NCBI GenBank assembly: GCA_024684065.1
Contig: JAIKXO010000129.1
Span: 1 to 40,692 of the forward strand
Length of the DNA: 40,692 bases
Reading direction: 5' to 3'
Origin: Lachnospiraceae bacterium
Lineage (GTDB): Bacteria; Bacillota_A; Clostridia; Lachnospirales; Lachnospiraceae
The position numbers and the translations under genes were made by a program. Below the pieces are notes generated by a model. That model searched no databases and had not been told where the DNA came from. It worked only from the letters and a program-made list of their open reading frames with translations. This document shows positions 32,219 through 40,692 of the stretch, in pieces. Position 1 is the first letter of the stretch, and the number at the start of each line of letters is the position of its first letter.

Positions 32219-33544
32219 TTATCCCCGATGCTTTCTCTTCCATTCCTTTATCTTTTCGAGGCGTTCCTTAAACTCCGCCTCCCTGCCCTCTCCCGCGGGA
32301 ACATAGTATTCCCTGTCCTTTAAGGAATCCGGCAGGCACTGCATCGCCGTAAGCTTCTCCTCATAATTATGCGCATACATATAGCCCTTTCCGTAATCAA
32401 GCTCCTTCATGAGCTTTGTCGGGGCGTTCCTTATTATGAGAGGGACGGGCTCTGCGAGGCTTGAAAGGGCATCCTCCTTAGCCATCATATAGCCTGCGTC
32501 CATCGCGTTTGATTTGGGAGCAAGCGAAAGATAGACCGCGGCCTCCGAAAGATGTACCGAGCATTCCGGCATGCCTATAAAATGACAGGCCTGATATGCC
32601 GCCACGCAGAGCGGAAGCGCCTGCGGATCGGCAAGTCCGACATCTTCCGCCGCAAACCTCACTATCCTTCTGGCGATATAGAGAGGGTCCTCTCCCGCTT
32701 CCAGCATCCTCGCAAGCCAGTACATCGCGGCATCGGGATCTGAATTACGCATGGATTTGTGAAGGGCAGAAATGAGGTTATAGTGCTCCTCCCCCTTTTT
32801 GTCATAAAGCAGGGATCTCTTCCCGGTGCACTGCTCGAAGGCTTCCTTCGTTACGGTTATGCTGCCGTCCGGGTTAATTTCCGAATTAAGTATTATCATA
32901 TCAAGGGTAGAAAGGGCGTTCCTCGCGTCTCCGTTTGAAAAGACTGCTACAGCCTCTACCATATCCTCTGAGATATCTATTTCCTGGTTACCGAAGCCCT
33001 TCGGGTTCTTAAGAGCATTTGTCAAAAGCTTTACAATGTCATCGGTCTCAAGGGGCTTTAGCACAAAGACCTTAAGACGTGAAAGGAGAGCCCCGTTTAT
33101 CTCAAAGGACGGGTTCTCCGTCGTCGCCCCTATAAGGATTATCGTCCCGCGTTCTACAAAAGGAAGGAAGGCGTCCTGCTGGGCTTTATTGAAACGGTGT
33201 ATCTCGTCCACGAAAACTATGGTCTTGGCCCCAAACTGTCTGTTCTCCTCCGCCTTTTCCATCACGGTCTTTATTTCCTTTATCCCGCTTACAACCGCCG
33301 AATAGTTTAGGAAGGAGGCCCTGGTGTGATTGGCTATGATATTTGCAAGGGTCGTCTTACCTACCCCCGGAGGCCCCCAGAAGATCATCGAGGATATCCT
33401 ATCGCTCTCTATAAGCCTCCTTAAGACCTTACCTTCTCCGATGAGGTGCTCCTGTCCTATATATTCATCAAGCGTTTTAGGGCGGAGCCTTGCCGCCAGG
33501 GGCTCCTCTATTTCCTTATCGAAAAGTGATAACTGCTGCATCAT
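32219..33544 (-). CDS. rarA: Replication-associated recombination protein RarA (MgsA)
   Basis: A 441-residue AAA+ ATPase of the RarA/WRNIP1 family. The N-terminus reads PLAARLRPKTLDEYIGQEHL, with Walker A FWGPPGVGKTTLA, Walker B TIVFVDEIHRFNKAQQDAFL, sensor 1 GATTENPSFE, and the C-terminal tetramerisation domain with MARMLEAGEDPLYIARRIVR-like sequence and PLCVAAYQACHFIGMPECSVHL in adjacent blocks. It acts at stalled or collapsed replication forks with SSB. AAAGGA lies 6 bases before the ATG. Only 12 bases separate its stop from that of convergent hemW, and no terminator is visible there. Confidence 0.96.
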   Translation of the reverse strand: MMQQLSLFDKEIEEPLAARLRPKTLDEYIGQEHLIGEGKVLRRLIESDRISSMIFWGPPGVGKTTLANIIANHTRASFLNYSAVVSGIKEIKTVMEKAEENRQFGAKTIVFVDEIHRFNKAQQDAFLPFVERGTIILIGATTENPSFEINGALLSRLKVFVLKPLETDDIVKLLTNALKNPKGFGNQEIDISEDMVEAVAVFSNGDARNALSTLDMIILNSEINPDGSITVTKEAFEQCTGKRSLLYDKKGEEHYNLISALHKSMRNSDPDAAMYWLARMLEAGEDPLYIARRIVRFAAEDVGLADPQALPLCVAAYQACHFIGMPECSVHLSEAAVYLSLAPKSNAMDAGYMMAKEDALSSLAEPVPLIIRNAPTKLMKELDYGKGYMYAHNYEEKLTAMQCLPDSLKDREYYVPAGEGREAEFKERLEKIKEWKRKHRG

Positions 33545-33664
33545 GCGTCCTTTCAGCTGAACATATTATTCTTCTTTGGAATGAGTATCTCAGGTTATTC
33601 TATCAGATTTTCCCGCAATAAGCTATGACTATCGCTTTTCATGCATTTTTATTATGAAAAGTCC

Positions 33665-33693
33665 TTGACAAGCAGTGGTTTTATATCTAAAAT
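33665..33693 (+). promoter_or_regulatory. rpsT promoter
   Basis: TTGACA (33665-33670), a 17-base spacer and TAAAAT (33688-33693). A perfect -35 with near-consensus -10 suits a highly expressed ribosomal protein gene. The leader is about 41 bases. Confidence 0.85.
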
Positions 33694-33740
33694 AACGTAG
33701 TATGTTTTCATTCAACTTTTGGGTAATAGGAGGTACGAAC

Positions 33741-34004
33741 ATGGCTAATATCAAGTCCGCCAAGAAAAGGATCCTGATAATCGAGAAAAGGACTGCCCGC
33801 AACAAGGCTATCAAGTCCAGGGTTAAGACATATATCAAGAAAGTCTATGCGGCTATCGAAGCAGGCGACAAGGCTCTGGCTTCTTCTGCTCTGAATGATG
33901 CTATTTCTGAGATGAGCAAGGCTGCCAGCAAGGGCGTTTACCATAAGAATACGGCTTCGAGAAAGATCTCACGTATGACCAAGGCCGTGAATGCCATCTC
34001 CTGA
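33741..34004 (+). CDS. rpsT: 30S ribosomal protein S20
   Basis: An 87-residue basic helical protein: MANIKSAKKRILIIEKRTAR, then NKAIKSRVKTYIKKVYAAIE and a C-terminus with KGVYHKNTASRKISRMTKAV, all diagnostic of bacterial S20. It binds 16S rRNA helices h9 and h44 and is needed for 30S assembly. The start is the ATG at 33741, 7 bases after TAGGAGG; the open frame extends upstream only by chance. It is a single-gene transcription unit with its own promoter and terminator. Confidence 0.98.
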   Translation: MANIKSAKKRILIIEKRTARNKAIKSRVKTYIKKVYAAIEAGDKALASSALNDAISEMSKAASKGVYHKNTASRKISRMTKAVNAIS

Positions 34005-34055
34005 CAAGGTTTTTCTTGTATACGCATTGACTTCTTTAAATTATATTACGATATG

Positions 34056-34084
34056 CAAAAGACAGGCTCCTGGCCTGTCTTTTG
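34056..34084. terminator. Bidirectional-looking terminator between rpsT and the oxidoreductase gene
   Basis: A perfect 12-base inverted repeat, CAAAAGACAGGC and GCCTGTCTTTTG, surrounds a 5-base loop. The A and T runs in the arms give a U-tract in both directions. It lies about 50 bases after rpsT and about 140 bases after the stop of the convergent oxidoreductase gene. Confidence 0.9.
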
Positions 34085-34221
34085 TATTTACCGCGCTTTC
34101 CGGCAGAATGTCGCATACTGTTTTGTGCATCAGGCTGTGTGTTAAACCCGGCACACAGAATGCCTCTTCTAAAAAGCGTTCTTACCGGATTATATCAGCA
34201 CCGCCGTCCCGCAAATTACGT

Positions 34222-36072
34222 TTACTCATCAATATAATCGTCATCGTCGTTTCCGAACACCGAACCTAAAAACCTTCCAAGGGCGCTTTTCTTTTTGGGC
34301 TCTTCTTTAACGGCGGGGCGTTTCGGAGGTGACGCAAAGGCATTGTCAGTTTCCTTAGCGGTTTCCTTAACGCTGCCGTCAGCGTTAAGCACCTCGCTTA
34401 CCACCCCTTCGTCTTCAAGAGGCGCGCTCATCGGAGAAAGCCTCCTTACCAGAGCCTCGTTTACCCTGATATCCGCTTTCGGCTGGGCATTTATCGTCAC
34501 CGCCCCTTTCGAGTCTATTTCAACATAGTCCCTTACAGCCTCGTCAACGATCCTTATGACCTTTCCTTTTCCCTTTATGGTACCGCCCTGTTCATTTTGC
34601 CTTGCATCCGGAGCGGATTCTCCCGCGGAAGGTACCGTATCCGGCATCTCCGTATGGATCTCCTCACTCTCCTTCCCCTCGTTTTCAAGCACGATGTCAC
34701 CGAGGAATCCTCCGGAAGCATCGGTCGCCACGCTTCCCTCTTCCTTTTCCTTCCTCTCGTTCTCCAGTTTTTCCCTCATCTCTTCAACGGAACCGGCTCT
34801 TAACCCGGATGCCCTGGATTTTATCGTGGGGACGGGACGTTTTATTATTTTTATATTGTTTTCCGCCTTGTCCGCCTTCGGGCTCCTCTTCGTCTCTCCG
34901 CGCTTATCGATCGGAGGAGTGTGGATCACATGGATCATGTTCTTTATTTCATCTTCCGAAGGATCGGGCACTGTCTCGGTAACCGCGTCAGGGGCCACGT
35001 TCACCTTCTTTGAGGTTCCCTCCCTGATATGCTGTTCGGTTATCATCCTCGCGCCAAGGGTCCTGCCGTCATCCTTAAGCCTTTTCTTCGGCTTTGTATC
35101 TTCCGATTCAAAAGGAAACTTTATCCCCCATGCCTCCCTAAGGCTGTCCATGAGCTGCATCATCCTTACGATCTCATAATGGGGCATTTCCCTGCATTCA
35201 AGAGCGCCGTCCTTTATGGCGTCCATTGATGCCGTTATCTCATATTCATAGCCCGTGATCTGCACGGGAGCCGCATACTCCGCCACAACCTTTCTCTCAA
35301 GATTGTATACACGGATCGATTCATAATTATTGATATTCTCTATCTCTATATATCCGTTCGAGCCGTTTATGATGCCCCTTCTGTCAGTCTGCGCAAGCAT
35401 CGTCACGTAAAGAGAGGCCATCTTCCCATCGCTGTAGGTCAGCATTATGGTCTCCTGCGAATCTACTCCCGAATCATACTTTACGCAGTCCGCGACAATA
35501 TTCGTTATTTCATCCCCGAATACCATGGATGCAAAATTCAGCACATAAACACCCAGATCGAGAAGCGCGCCCCCTGCAAGCTCAGGGCTGGTCATCCTCT
35601 TGATATGCTCAAGGGGATAGCCGAGATTGGCGGAAAGCGAGGTGGGCTTTCCGATTATCCCGCTTCTGATAACGCGGTTTATCGTATTTCTCATGGGCAT
35701 GTATCTTGTCCATATTGCCTCCGTGATAAAGAGGTTCTTCTCTTCCGCGATAGCTAAAACCTCCTCGGCCTGCGCCGCATTGGCGGTGAACGCCTTCTCG
35801 CAGATCACGTGCTTGTCATGGTCAAGACACATTTTAATATGATCATAATGATGTGAATGGGGCGTAGATATATATACGAGCTTTACATAAGGGTCGGAAA
35901 GCATGTCCGTATAGGAACCGTAGGCCTTCTCGAAGCCGAACTTATCCGCGAACTCCTGAGCCCTCTTTTTGTCCCTGGAAGCAACAGCGTAGCATTCCGC
36001 GCCCTTGACCGACTGAAGGGTGGTAGCCATCGTCACCGCGATATTCCCCGCCCCCAAAAATCCTATCTTCAT
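34222..36072 (-). CDS. Gfo/Idh/MocA-family oxidoreductase with a long disordered C-terminal tail
   Basis: A 616-residue protein. Residues 1-330 form a complete Gfo/Idh/MocA dehydrogenase: Rossmann motif GFLGAGNIA (residues 4-12), YISTPHSHHYDHI, and the catalytic-lysine motif CEKAF at 91-95 (family consensus EKP), followed by the alpha/beta substrate domain with GGALLDLGVYVLNFA, as in dihydrodiol-dehydrogenase-like members. The substrate cannot be predicted. Residues 330-616 are charged, low-complexity and unlike the family (KPKKRLKDDGR..., ending FGNDDDDYIDE). The frame is uninterrupted and composition remains similar, so this is a real extension and not a sequencing error. Its ATG is one base after the stop of the NYN-LOTUS gene, which implies translational coupling. 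Confidence 0.88.
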   Translation of the reverse strand: MKIGFLGAGNIAVTMATTLQSVKGAECYAVASRDKKRAQEFADKFGFEKAYGSYTDMLSDPYVKLVYISTPHSHHYDHIKMCLDHDKHVICEKAFTANAAQAEEVLAIAEEKNLFITEAIWTRYMPMRNTINRVIRSGIIGKPTSLSANLGYPLEHIKRMTSPELAGGALLDLGVYVLNFASMVFGDEITNIVADCVKYDSGVDSQETIMLTYSDGKMASLYVTMLAQTDRRGIINGSNGYIEIENINNYESIRVYNLERKVVAEYAAPVQITGYEYEITASMDAIKDGALECREMPHYEIVRMMQLMDSLREAWGIKFPFESEDTKPKKRLKDDGRTLGARMITEQHIREGTSKKVNVAPDAVTETVPDPSEDEIKNMIHVIHTPPIDKRGETKRSPKADKAENNIKIIKRPVPTIKSRASGLRAGSVEEMREKLENERKEKEEGSVATDASGGFLGDIVLENEGKESEEIHTEMPDTVPSAGESAPDARQNEQGGTIKGKGKVIRIVDEAVRDYVEIDSKGAVTINAQPKADIRVNEALVRRLSPMSAPLEDEGVVSEVLNADGSVKETAKETDNAFASPPKRPAVKEEPKKKSALGRFLGSVFGNDDDDYIDE

Positions 36073-36073
36073 T

Positions 36074-36976
36074 TTAATCCTTTTCCAAACGTACCATGTT
36101 ATTGTATACGGTCAGGCCGTCCATGTCCTTAAGGAACTGCGAGAACTTGCTGTATTTATAATCCCTTATATTGAAGCTCGGGATCTTCCTTTCTATCTTC
36201 TGTTTAAGCTCGGGAAGCATCATGGTGCGGCTCGGGACAGACTTAAGGATCTGCCTTACCACAGTCTCAACATCCTCCTTCTTGACCCCGCTCTCCGCCT
36301 GATAAACTATGATATCATTGCCTGAAGGGACGAGCCTTAAGGACTTATAGCTCTCAAGAAACTTCGACAGCTTTGAATAGCCGTAGTTTCGCACATCAAA
36401 GTCGGCATGCCTGTTTCCGATCTTGTTTCCCAGCTCTCCGACGGTCGTGTCCTTGTCATTTGCGTCATTGTCGTTGATGATCTTAAGGATGGTCTCCTCG
36501 ATCTCCTCACGGCTTACATTGTTCTCCTGAACCTCCTCGGCGGCTAACATCTCAAGATACTTGAACTGCGTACAGGACGCCCTGAAGGCCTCGACCGTTT
36601 TCTTCTCACCCATTCCGATGACCGTCATCCCTGCTTCCCTGAGCCTTGCGGCAAGCTTCGTAAAGTCGCTGTCTGAGGATACGATGCAGAAACCGTCGAC
36701 CCTTCCCGTATAAAGGATATCCATAGCGTCTATGATCATCGCTGAATCCGTGGAGTTCTTGCCCTGGGTATAGCTGTACTGCTGCACGGGGGTTATGGAG
36801 TTTTTAAGCACCACGTCCTTCCAGTTGGAGGTGGCGGGATTGGTCCAGTCCCCGTATGCCCTTTTATAGGTGGCGATCCCGTAGCCGGAAACCTCATCAA
36901 GGATGAACTTGACATACTTTAATGATACGTTCTCTGCGTCTATCAGGACCGCAAATCTTAAACTTTTATCTTCCAT
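36074..36976 (-). CDS. NYN-domain (LabA/PIN-like) protein with two OST-HTH/LOTUS domains
   Basis: A 300-residue protein. The NYN domain (about 5-145) has the acidic residues of the PIN-like nuclease fold: FAVLIDAENVS, TDSAMIIDAMD and CIVSSDSDFTKLA. Two repeats with the LOTUS/OST-HTH pattern follow: one at about 155-225 (EETILKIIND...GNRHADFDVRNYGYSKLSKF) and one at about 232-298 (ETVVRQILKS...RKIPSFNIRDYKYSKFSQF). This architecture is known as a predicted RNA-binding/RNase module in bacteria and in eukaryotic MARF1/Limkain-b1. The targets are unknown. It starts 24 bases after serS and is coupled to the oxidoreductase gene downstream. Confidence 0.9.
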   Translation of the reverse strand: MEDKSLRFAVLIDAENVSLKYVKFILDEVSGYGIATYKRAYGDWTNPATSNWKDVVLKNSITPVQQYSYTQGKNSTDSAMIIDAMDILYTGRVDGFCIVSSDSDFTKLAARLREAGMTVIGMGEKKTVEAFRASCTQFKYLEMLAAEEVQENNVSREEIEETILKIINDNDANDKDTTVGELGNKIGNRHADFDVRNYGYSKLSKFLESYKSLRLVPSGNDIIVYQAESGVKKEDVETVVRQILKSVPSRTMMLPELKQKIERKIPSFNIRDYKYSKFSQFLKDMDGLTVYNNMVRLEKD

Positions 36977-37000
36977 ATTTATACCGCTTTCTTCGCATTA

Positions 37001-38287
37001 TCAGTGCTTCGGAACAAGCTTTTCCTTTCCGCCCATGTAAGGTCTTAAAACCTCCGGGATATTTACGCTCCCGTCAGCATTAAGGTTGTTTTCAAGAAAA
37101 GCTATGAGCATTCTCGGCGGCGCGACCACGGTATTATTAAGGGTATGGGCAAAATACTTTCCATCCTTGCCATTCACCCTTATCTTAAGCCTTCTTGCCT
37201 GCGCGTCTGACAGATTGGAGCAGGAGCCTACCTCGAAGTATTTCTTCTGTCTCGGAGACCAGGCCTCGACATCAAAGGATTTGACCTTAAGATCCGCAAG
37301 ATCCCCCGAGCAGCACTCAAGTGTCCTTACGGGGATATCCATGCTCCTGAAAAGATCCACGGTATTCTGCCACAGCCTGTCAAACCACATCTTTGACTCC
37401 TCCGGCTTACATACCACGATCATCTCCTGCTTCTCGAACTGATGGATGCGGTAGACGCCCCTCTCTTCTATTCCGTGGGCTCCCTTTTCCTTCCTGAAGC
37501 ACGGGGAATAGCTCGTCAGTGTCTTCGGCAGCTCCTCCTCGTCAAGTATCGTATCTATGAACTTGCCTATCATCGAATGCTCGCTGGTCCCGATAAGGTA
37601 GAGATCCTCACCCTCGATCTTATACATCATCGCATCCATCTCGGCAAAGCTCATGACCCCGGTCACAACATTGGAGCGGATCATGAACGGGGGCACGCAG
37701 TAGGTGAACCCCCTGTCTATCATGAAGTCCCTCGCATAAGCTATTACCGCGGAATGGAGCCTTGCGATGTCGCCCATGAGATAATAGAAGCCGTTTCCTG
37801 CGACCCTTCCGGCCGCGTCAAGGTCTATTCCGTCAAAGCGCTCCATGATATCGGTATGGTACGGTATCTCAAAATCCGGAACAAGGGGCTCGCCGTATCT
37901 GGTAACCTCCACATTTTCCGAATCATCCCTTCCGATAGGCACCGACGGATCGATTATGTTCGGGATGACCATCATGATCTTCGTTATTTTTTCCGTAAGC
38001 TCAGCTTCCTTTGCCTCCAGCTCGGAAAGCCTTGCTGAATCGGCGGTAACCTGCTTCTTTACCTCTTCTGCCTCTTCCTTCTTCCCCTGGCCCATAAGGG
38101 CGCCAATCTGCTTGGAGAGCCTGTTCCGTGACGCCCTCAGATTGTCCGCCTCCTGTTTTGCGGCCCTTCCCTCTTTATCGAGCTCTATCACTTCGTCTAC
38201 AAGAGGAAGCTTTTCCTCCTGAAACTTATCCTTTAAATTTTTCTTTACTATGTCAGGATTCTCCCTGACAAATTTCATGTCTAACAA
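37001..38287 (-). CDS. serS: Seryl-tRNA synthetase
   Basis: A 428-residue class II synthetase that charges tRNA-Ser. An N-terminal coiled-coil arm (about 25-110) binds the long variable arm of tRNA-Ser. Motif 2 is CFRKEKGAHGIEERGVYRIH, followed by QFEKQEM, and motif 3 is LNNTVVAPPRMLIAFLEN. The start is a TTG at 38285-38287, 6 bases after GGAGGAG. The resulting N-terminus MLDMKFVRENPD matches the MLD that begins most SerRS proteins, whereas the ATG three codons later is too far from the ribosome site. It lies 22 bases after the EAL gene, too short for a T-box leader, so it is probably co-transcribed. Confidence 0.97.
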   Translation of the reverse strand: MLDMKFVRENPDIVKKNLKDKFQEEKLPLVDEVIELDKEGRAAKQEADNLRASRNRLSKQIGALMGQGKKEEAEEVKKQVTADSARLSELEAKEAELTEKITKIMMVIPNIIDPSVPIGRDDSENVEVTRYGEPLVPDFEIPYHTDIMERFDGIDLDAAGRVAGNGFYYLMGDIARLHSAVIAYARDFMIDRGFTYCVPPFMIRSNVVTGVMSFAEMDAMMYKIEGEDLYLIGTSEHSMIGKFIDTILDEEELPKTLTSYSPCFRKEKGAHGIEERGVYRIHQFEKQEMIVVCKPEESKMWFDRLWQNTVDLFRSMDIPVRTLECCSGDLADLKVKSFDVEAWSPRQKKYFEVGSCSNLSDAQARRLKIRVNGKDGKYFAHTLNNTVVAPPRMLIAFLENNLNADGSVNIPEVLRPYMGGKEKLVPKH

Positions 38288-38309
38288 TTATTTCTCCTCC
38301 TCTGTTTTA

Positions 38310-40692
38310 TTACTGTTCAGATGTATCCTTAAGCCTTATCCCTATCTCGAGGTGCCCGTTTCCGGGATTCACCTCCATAAGGAGCAGTGCTTCATACTCC
38401 CGCCACTCCGGCACCTCAAGGGTCTTCGAGAGGAATGTGAACCTCTGTTCATCCTTCCCCTCATTATAATTTCTTAAGAGCGTGGCCCTCTCAAATCTGC
38501 TTCTGACCTGCTCAATATCCTTCTCTGCCACGGTCATATCGAATATCGTCACAAACTCATCATAGGTAAAGCCCTCCGGAAGGCCGTATGCCGCGAGTTT
38601 CTCAAATGCCTCCGGGTTCATGACCCTGTTGTCCGTGATGTCAGCCTCAAGATAGAAGGTCGAATTCGTCTCCATGTACTTCCTGTACTGGTTATGGGTC
38701 CATAAAAGATGCTCGATATCAGTTCCTCTTGAAATATCCTCGATTATTCCCAATGCGCAGCGCCTGCCTGATGCGCCCTTTATCAGATTGAAGGAAAGAT
38801 TATACCAGTTCCTTTCGGCATTCTCGCCGTTTCCTGAATAAAGAAGGATGTTTCTGCTCACTTCTTCGTAGCCCGACTTGAGCTTCTTTATCATATCCTT
38901 GACGATGTCATACTCTCTGGAATCCTTCTTTACATTAAACTCCGCAAGAAGATTCTTCTCGGCATCAAAAGTCAGCTCTCTGGCATATTCCCCGTTATCC
39001 TTGCGCCTGAAACGGTCTAAGATATCATCATCAAGATAATATCGGAATACCCTCATATTCATCCTGTCATTGGCTCTCGCGCAGATCGCGGAGATGATAT
39101 CCATCGCCCTCTCCTCGGCTCCGGAAGTTCTCTCGAGAAGGACAAAATCCATCTTTACGTCACTGCCGAGATAGAGGAGCGAACAGGCAGCAAGACAGCT
39201 TCTTATCGACCCGTCATTCTTCTCTATATCATATTCCCTGGAAAAATACTGGGCTTTCCTTTCAATGGCCTCATAGACATTCCTGGAAAAGCTGTCCACC
39301 TCCGAATATCTTATATTAGGCAGGAATTCATCAAGCGACTGCGCTCTTATTGCCTGATCCGGGGTCACTCCGTGAAGCTCTAAGTACCTTTCGTTAAAAT
39401 AGGAGACCTCCTTGACCGCGTAATCGTCCTCCTTATCAAGGATCACCCTCGCTATGCCCGCAATACTGTCCTCAAAGAAGGAGTTAAGCTGCTGTCTGAG
39501 CATCATACTCTTTTTCAGTACATTGATGGTACGCTTTTCCATCTGCATACCGTAAAAATCGATCAGCCTCCTGAGCCTCTGTTTTACGACATTTTTTTCA
39601 AAGGGCGATCTTATGGCGTCCGTGGCTCCTCTTCCGATATATCCCTGGGTTTCGGAAACATTTTCGGTCTTGGCTATAATAACAAGAGGGATGTCGCTGT
39701 AAAATTTCTTTTCCTCCGTAAAGTCTATGATCTTTACGAATTCCACGGGTATGGACTCATAATCGACCATTATAAGCTGCAGGGTGGCAAAGTTCTTCTT
39801 AAGATATTCCTCGGCCTCCAATGCGGTTCCCGCAACATGAATGTCGGCCTGATGATCCATGACCTCAAAGATCTCCCCGGCATGCCCGGGATTTTGGGTC
39901 ACAAGAAGGATACGGTCATAAAGACCGATATTCTCCGAGGATATCTCCGGCACATTTTCGTCAAGCTTATCAGTAAAATCGCTCTCGATGAGAGGTCTGT
40001 GGAAATAATAGCCCTGTATGCAGTCGCAGTCCATGTTCCTTAACAGCTCATACTGGGTATCGGTTTCAACCCCCTCCGCGACTGTCTCCATATGTATCGC
40101 CTTGGCCATCTGGATTATGCTGTAAAGGATATTGCCTGCTCTTTCGGAGGTATCTATGGAATCCATGAATTTCATGTCGATCTTTAGGATATCCACCTCA
40201 AAGTCCTTGAGCATGTTGAAGGAGGAAAAGCCGCTTCCGAAATCATCCATAAGGATCCTGAAGCCTGCATTCCTGAACTTCTCAACCACACCTATTATTA
40301 CGTCGGGCTGGTCCATATAGGCACTCTCGGTTATCTCGACCTTCAGCATGGAACTGTCTATGTCATATTTTTCGAGTATGCCGTTCAGATCTTCAAAGAG
40401 GTTTTCGTTATAGAAATCAACCCTTGAAAGATTTACGGAAACAGGGACTGTTTTTCTGCCCTGAGCCTTTCTTTTAGCCTGGAAAGCGCATACCTGCTCC
40501 CAGACAAACAGATCCAGCCTTGAAATAAACCCGTTTTTCTCAAAAACCGGGACAAAGACACCCGGTGAGATCAGATTCCCGTCGGGCTTTCTCCACCTGA
40601 CAAGCGCCTCCGCAGATATTATCTCCTTTGTATGGCTGTCGACAACGGGCTGGTACATTACAAAGAACCGTCCGCTCTCTATCGCGGGCTCG
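38310..40692 (-). CDS. EAL-receiver-PAS cyclic-di-GMP phosphodiesterase (N-terminus beyond window)
   Basis: At least 793 residues are open; the frame continues past the right edge (EPAIESGRFFVMYQPVVD, so the ATG at 40658 is internal). The first visible part is a complete EAL domain with AEALVRW, DDFGSG and EGVET, thus a likely active phosphodiesterase. Next comes a receiver-like domain (RILLVTQNPGHAGEIF...LIMVDYES, with a plausible phospho-acceptor Asp, and VIIAKTENVSETQGYIGRGA), then a PAS domain (FNERYLELHGVTPDQAIR...) and at least one more sensor-like region to the C-terminus. A GGDEF domain may precede EAL outside the window. Having receiver and PAS domains after EAL is unusual. serS follows 22 bases downstream. 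Confidence 0.9.
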   Translation of the reverse strand, partial: EPAIESGRFFVMYQPVVDSHTKEIISAEALVRWRKPDGNLISPGVFVPVFEKNGFISRLDLFVWEQVCAFQAKRKAQGRKTVPVSVNLSRVDFYNENLFEDLNGILEKYDIDSSMLKVEITESAYMDQPDVIIGVVEKFRNAGFRILMDDFGSGFSSFNMLKDFEVDILKIDMKFMDSIDTSERAGNILYSIIQMAKAIHMETVAEGVETDTQYELLRNMDCDCIQGYYFHRPLIESDFTDKLDENVPEISSENIGLYDRILLVTQNPGHAGEIFEVMDHQADIHVAGTALEAEEYLKKNFATLQLIMVDYESIPVEFVKIIDFTEEKKFYSDIPLVIIAKTENVSETQGYIGRGATDAIRSPFEKNVVKQRLRRLIDFYGMQMEKRTINVLKKSMMLRQQLNSFFEDSIAGIARVILDKEDDYAVKEVSYFNERYLELHGVTPDQAIRAQSLDEFLPNIRYSEVDSFSRNVYEAIERKAQYFSREYDIEKNDGSIRSCLAACSLLYLGSDVKMDFVLLERTSGAEERAMDIISAICARANDRMNMRVFRYYLDDDILDRFRRKDNGEYARELTFDAEKNLLAEFNVKKDSREYDIVKDMIKKLKSGYEEVSRNILLYSGNGENAERNWYNLSFNLIKGASGRRCALGIIEDISRGTDIEHLLWTHNQYRKYMETNSTFYLEADITDNRVMNPEAFEKLAAYGLPEGFTYDEFVTIFDMTVAEKDIEQVRSRFERATLLRNYNEGKDEQRFTFLSKTLEVPEWREYEALLLMEVNPGNGHLEIGIRLKDTSEQ

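Noticed and set aside
37442..38038. 198-codon plus-strand frame
   Set aside because: It is antisense to serS, which has all class II motifs.

Overview
The window looks like a chromosomal segment from a motile Gram-positive anaerobe of the Clostridia, most likely family Lachnospiraceae. The evidence is the gene order topA-codY-flgB-flgC-fliE-fliF-fliG-fliH-fliI-fliJ (the Bacillus/Clostridia fla/che arrangement), a genuine CodY, strong AGGAGG ribosome sites, sigma-A-like promoters, an anaerobe-type radical-SAM HemW, frequent AGG and ATA codons, and large c-di-GMP proteins. I do not assign a genus. No tRNA, rRNA, transposase, prophage or CRISPR array was seen.

Layout. (1) 1-11254, minus strand: the proximal flagellar basal body/hook operon, transcribed flgB-flgC-fliE-fliF-fliG-fliH-fliI-fliJ-(MgtE_N-like gene)-fliK-flgD-(TIGR02530 gene)-flgE; flgE runs off the left edge. 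A sigma-A-like promoter with a weak CodY-box match lies just upstream of flgB. (2) 11439-14361, minus: codY, with its own terminator, and topA, with its own promoter. (3) 14362-17800, plus: a hairpin-rich spacer, a CapA-type lipoprotein with a repeat stalk, and an HTH-Uma2 protein. These two genes face the other way and separate topA from dprA, which are neighbours in Bacillus. (4) 17851-20904, minus: dprA and comM (yifB), the DNA-uptake/recombination pair. (5) 21219-28286, minus: a 1142-residue PAS/GGDEF/EAL protein preceded by two tandem paralogous zinc-ribbon membrane proteins of unknown function. (6) 28350-28830: a spacer rich in palindromes. (7) 28831-32206, plus: lepA and hemW; hemW carries a 24-bp coding minisatellite. 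(8) rarA (minus) and rpsT (plus) diverge. (9) 34222-40692, minus: an operon-like run of an EAL-receiver-PAS protein (cut by the right edge), serS, a NYN-LOTUS RNA-binding/nuclease-like protein, and a Gfo/Idh/MocA oxidoreductase with a long disordered tail.

How it fits together. The left third builds the flagellar MS-ring, C-ring anchor, export ATPase, rod and hook. CodY (nutrient sensing) sits directly upstream and may control it. Two c-di-GMP proteins with intact EAL motifs, one of them with two degenerate GGDEF motifs, could tune motility. The rest is mainly housekeeping: topoisomerase, RarA, EF4, S20, SerRS and HemW. The least explained parts are the tandem zinc-ribbon paralogs, the NYN-LOTUS/oxidoreductase pair, and the families of palindromes and short repeats that recur in the intergenic spacers and within some coding regions.
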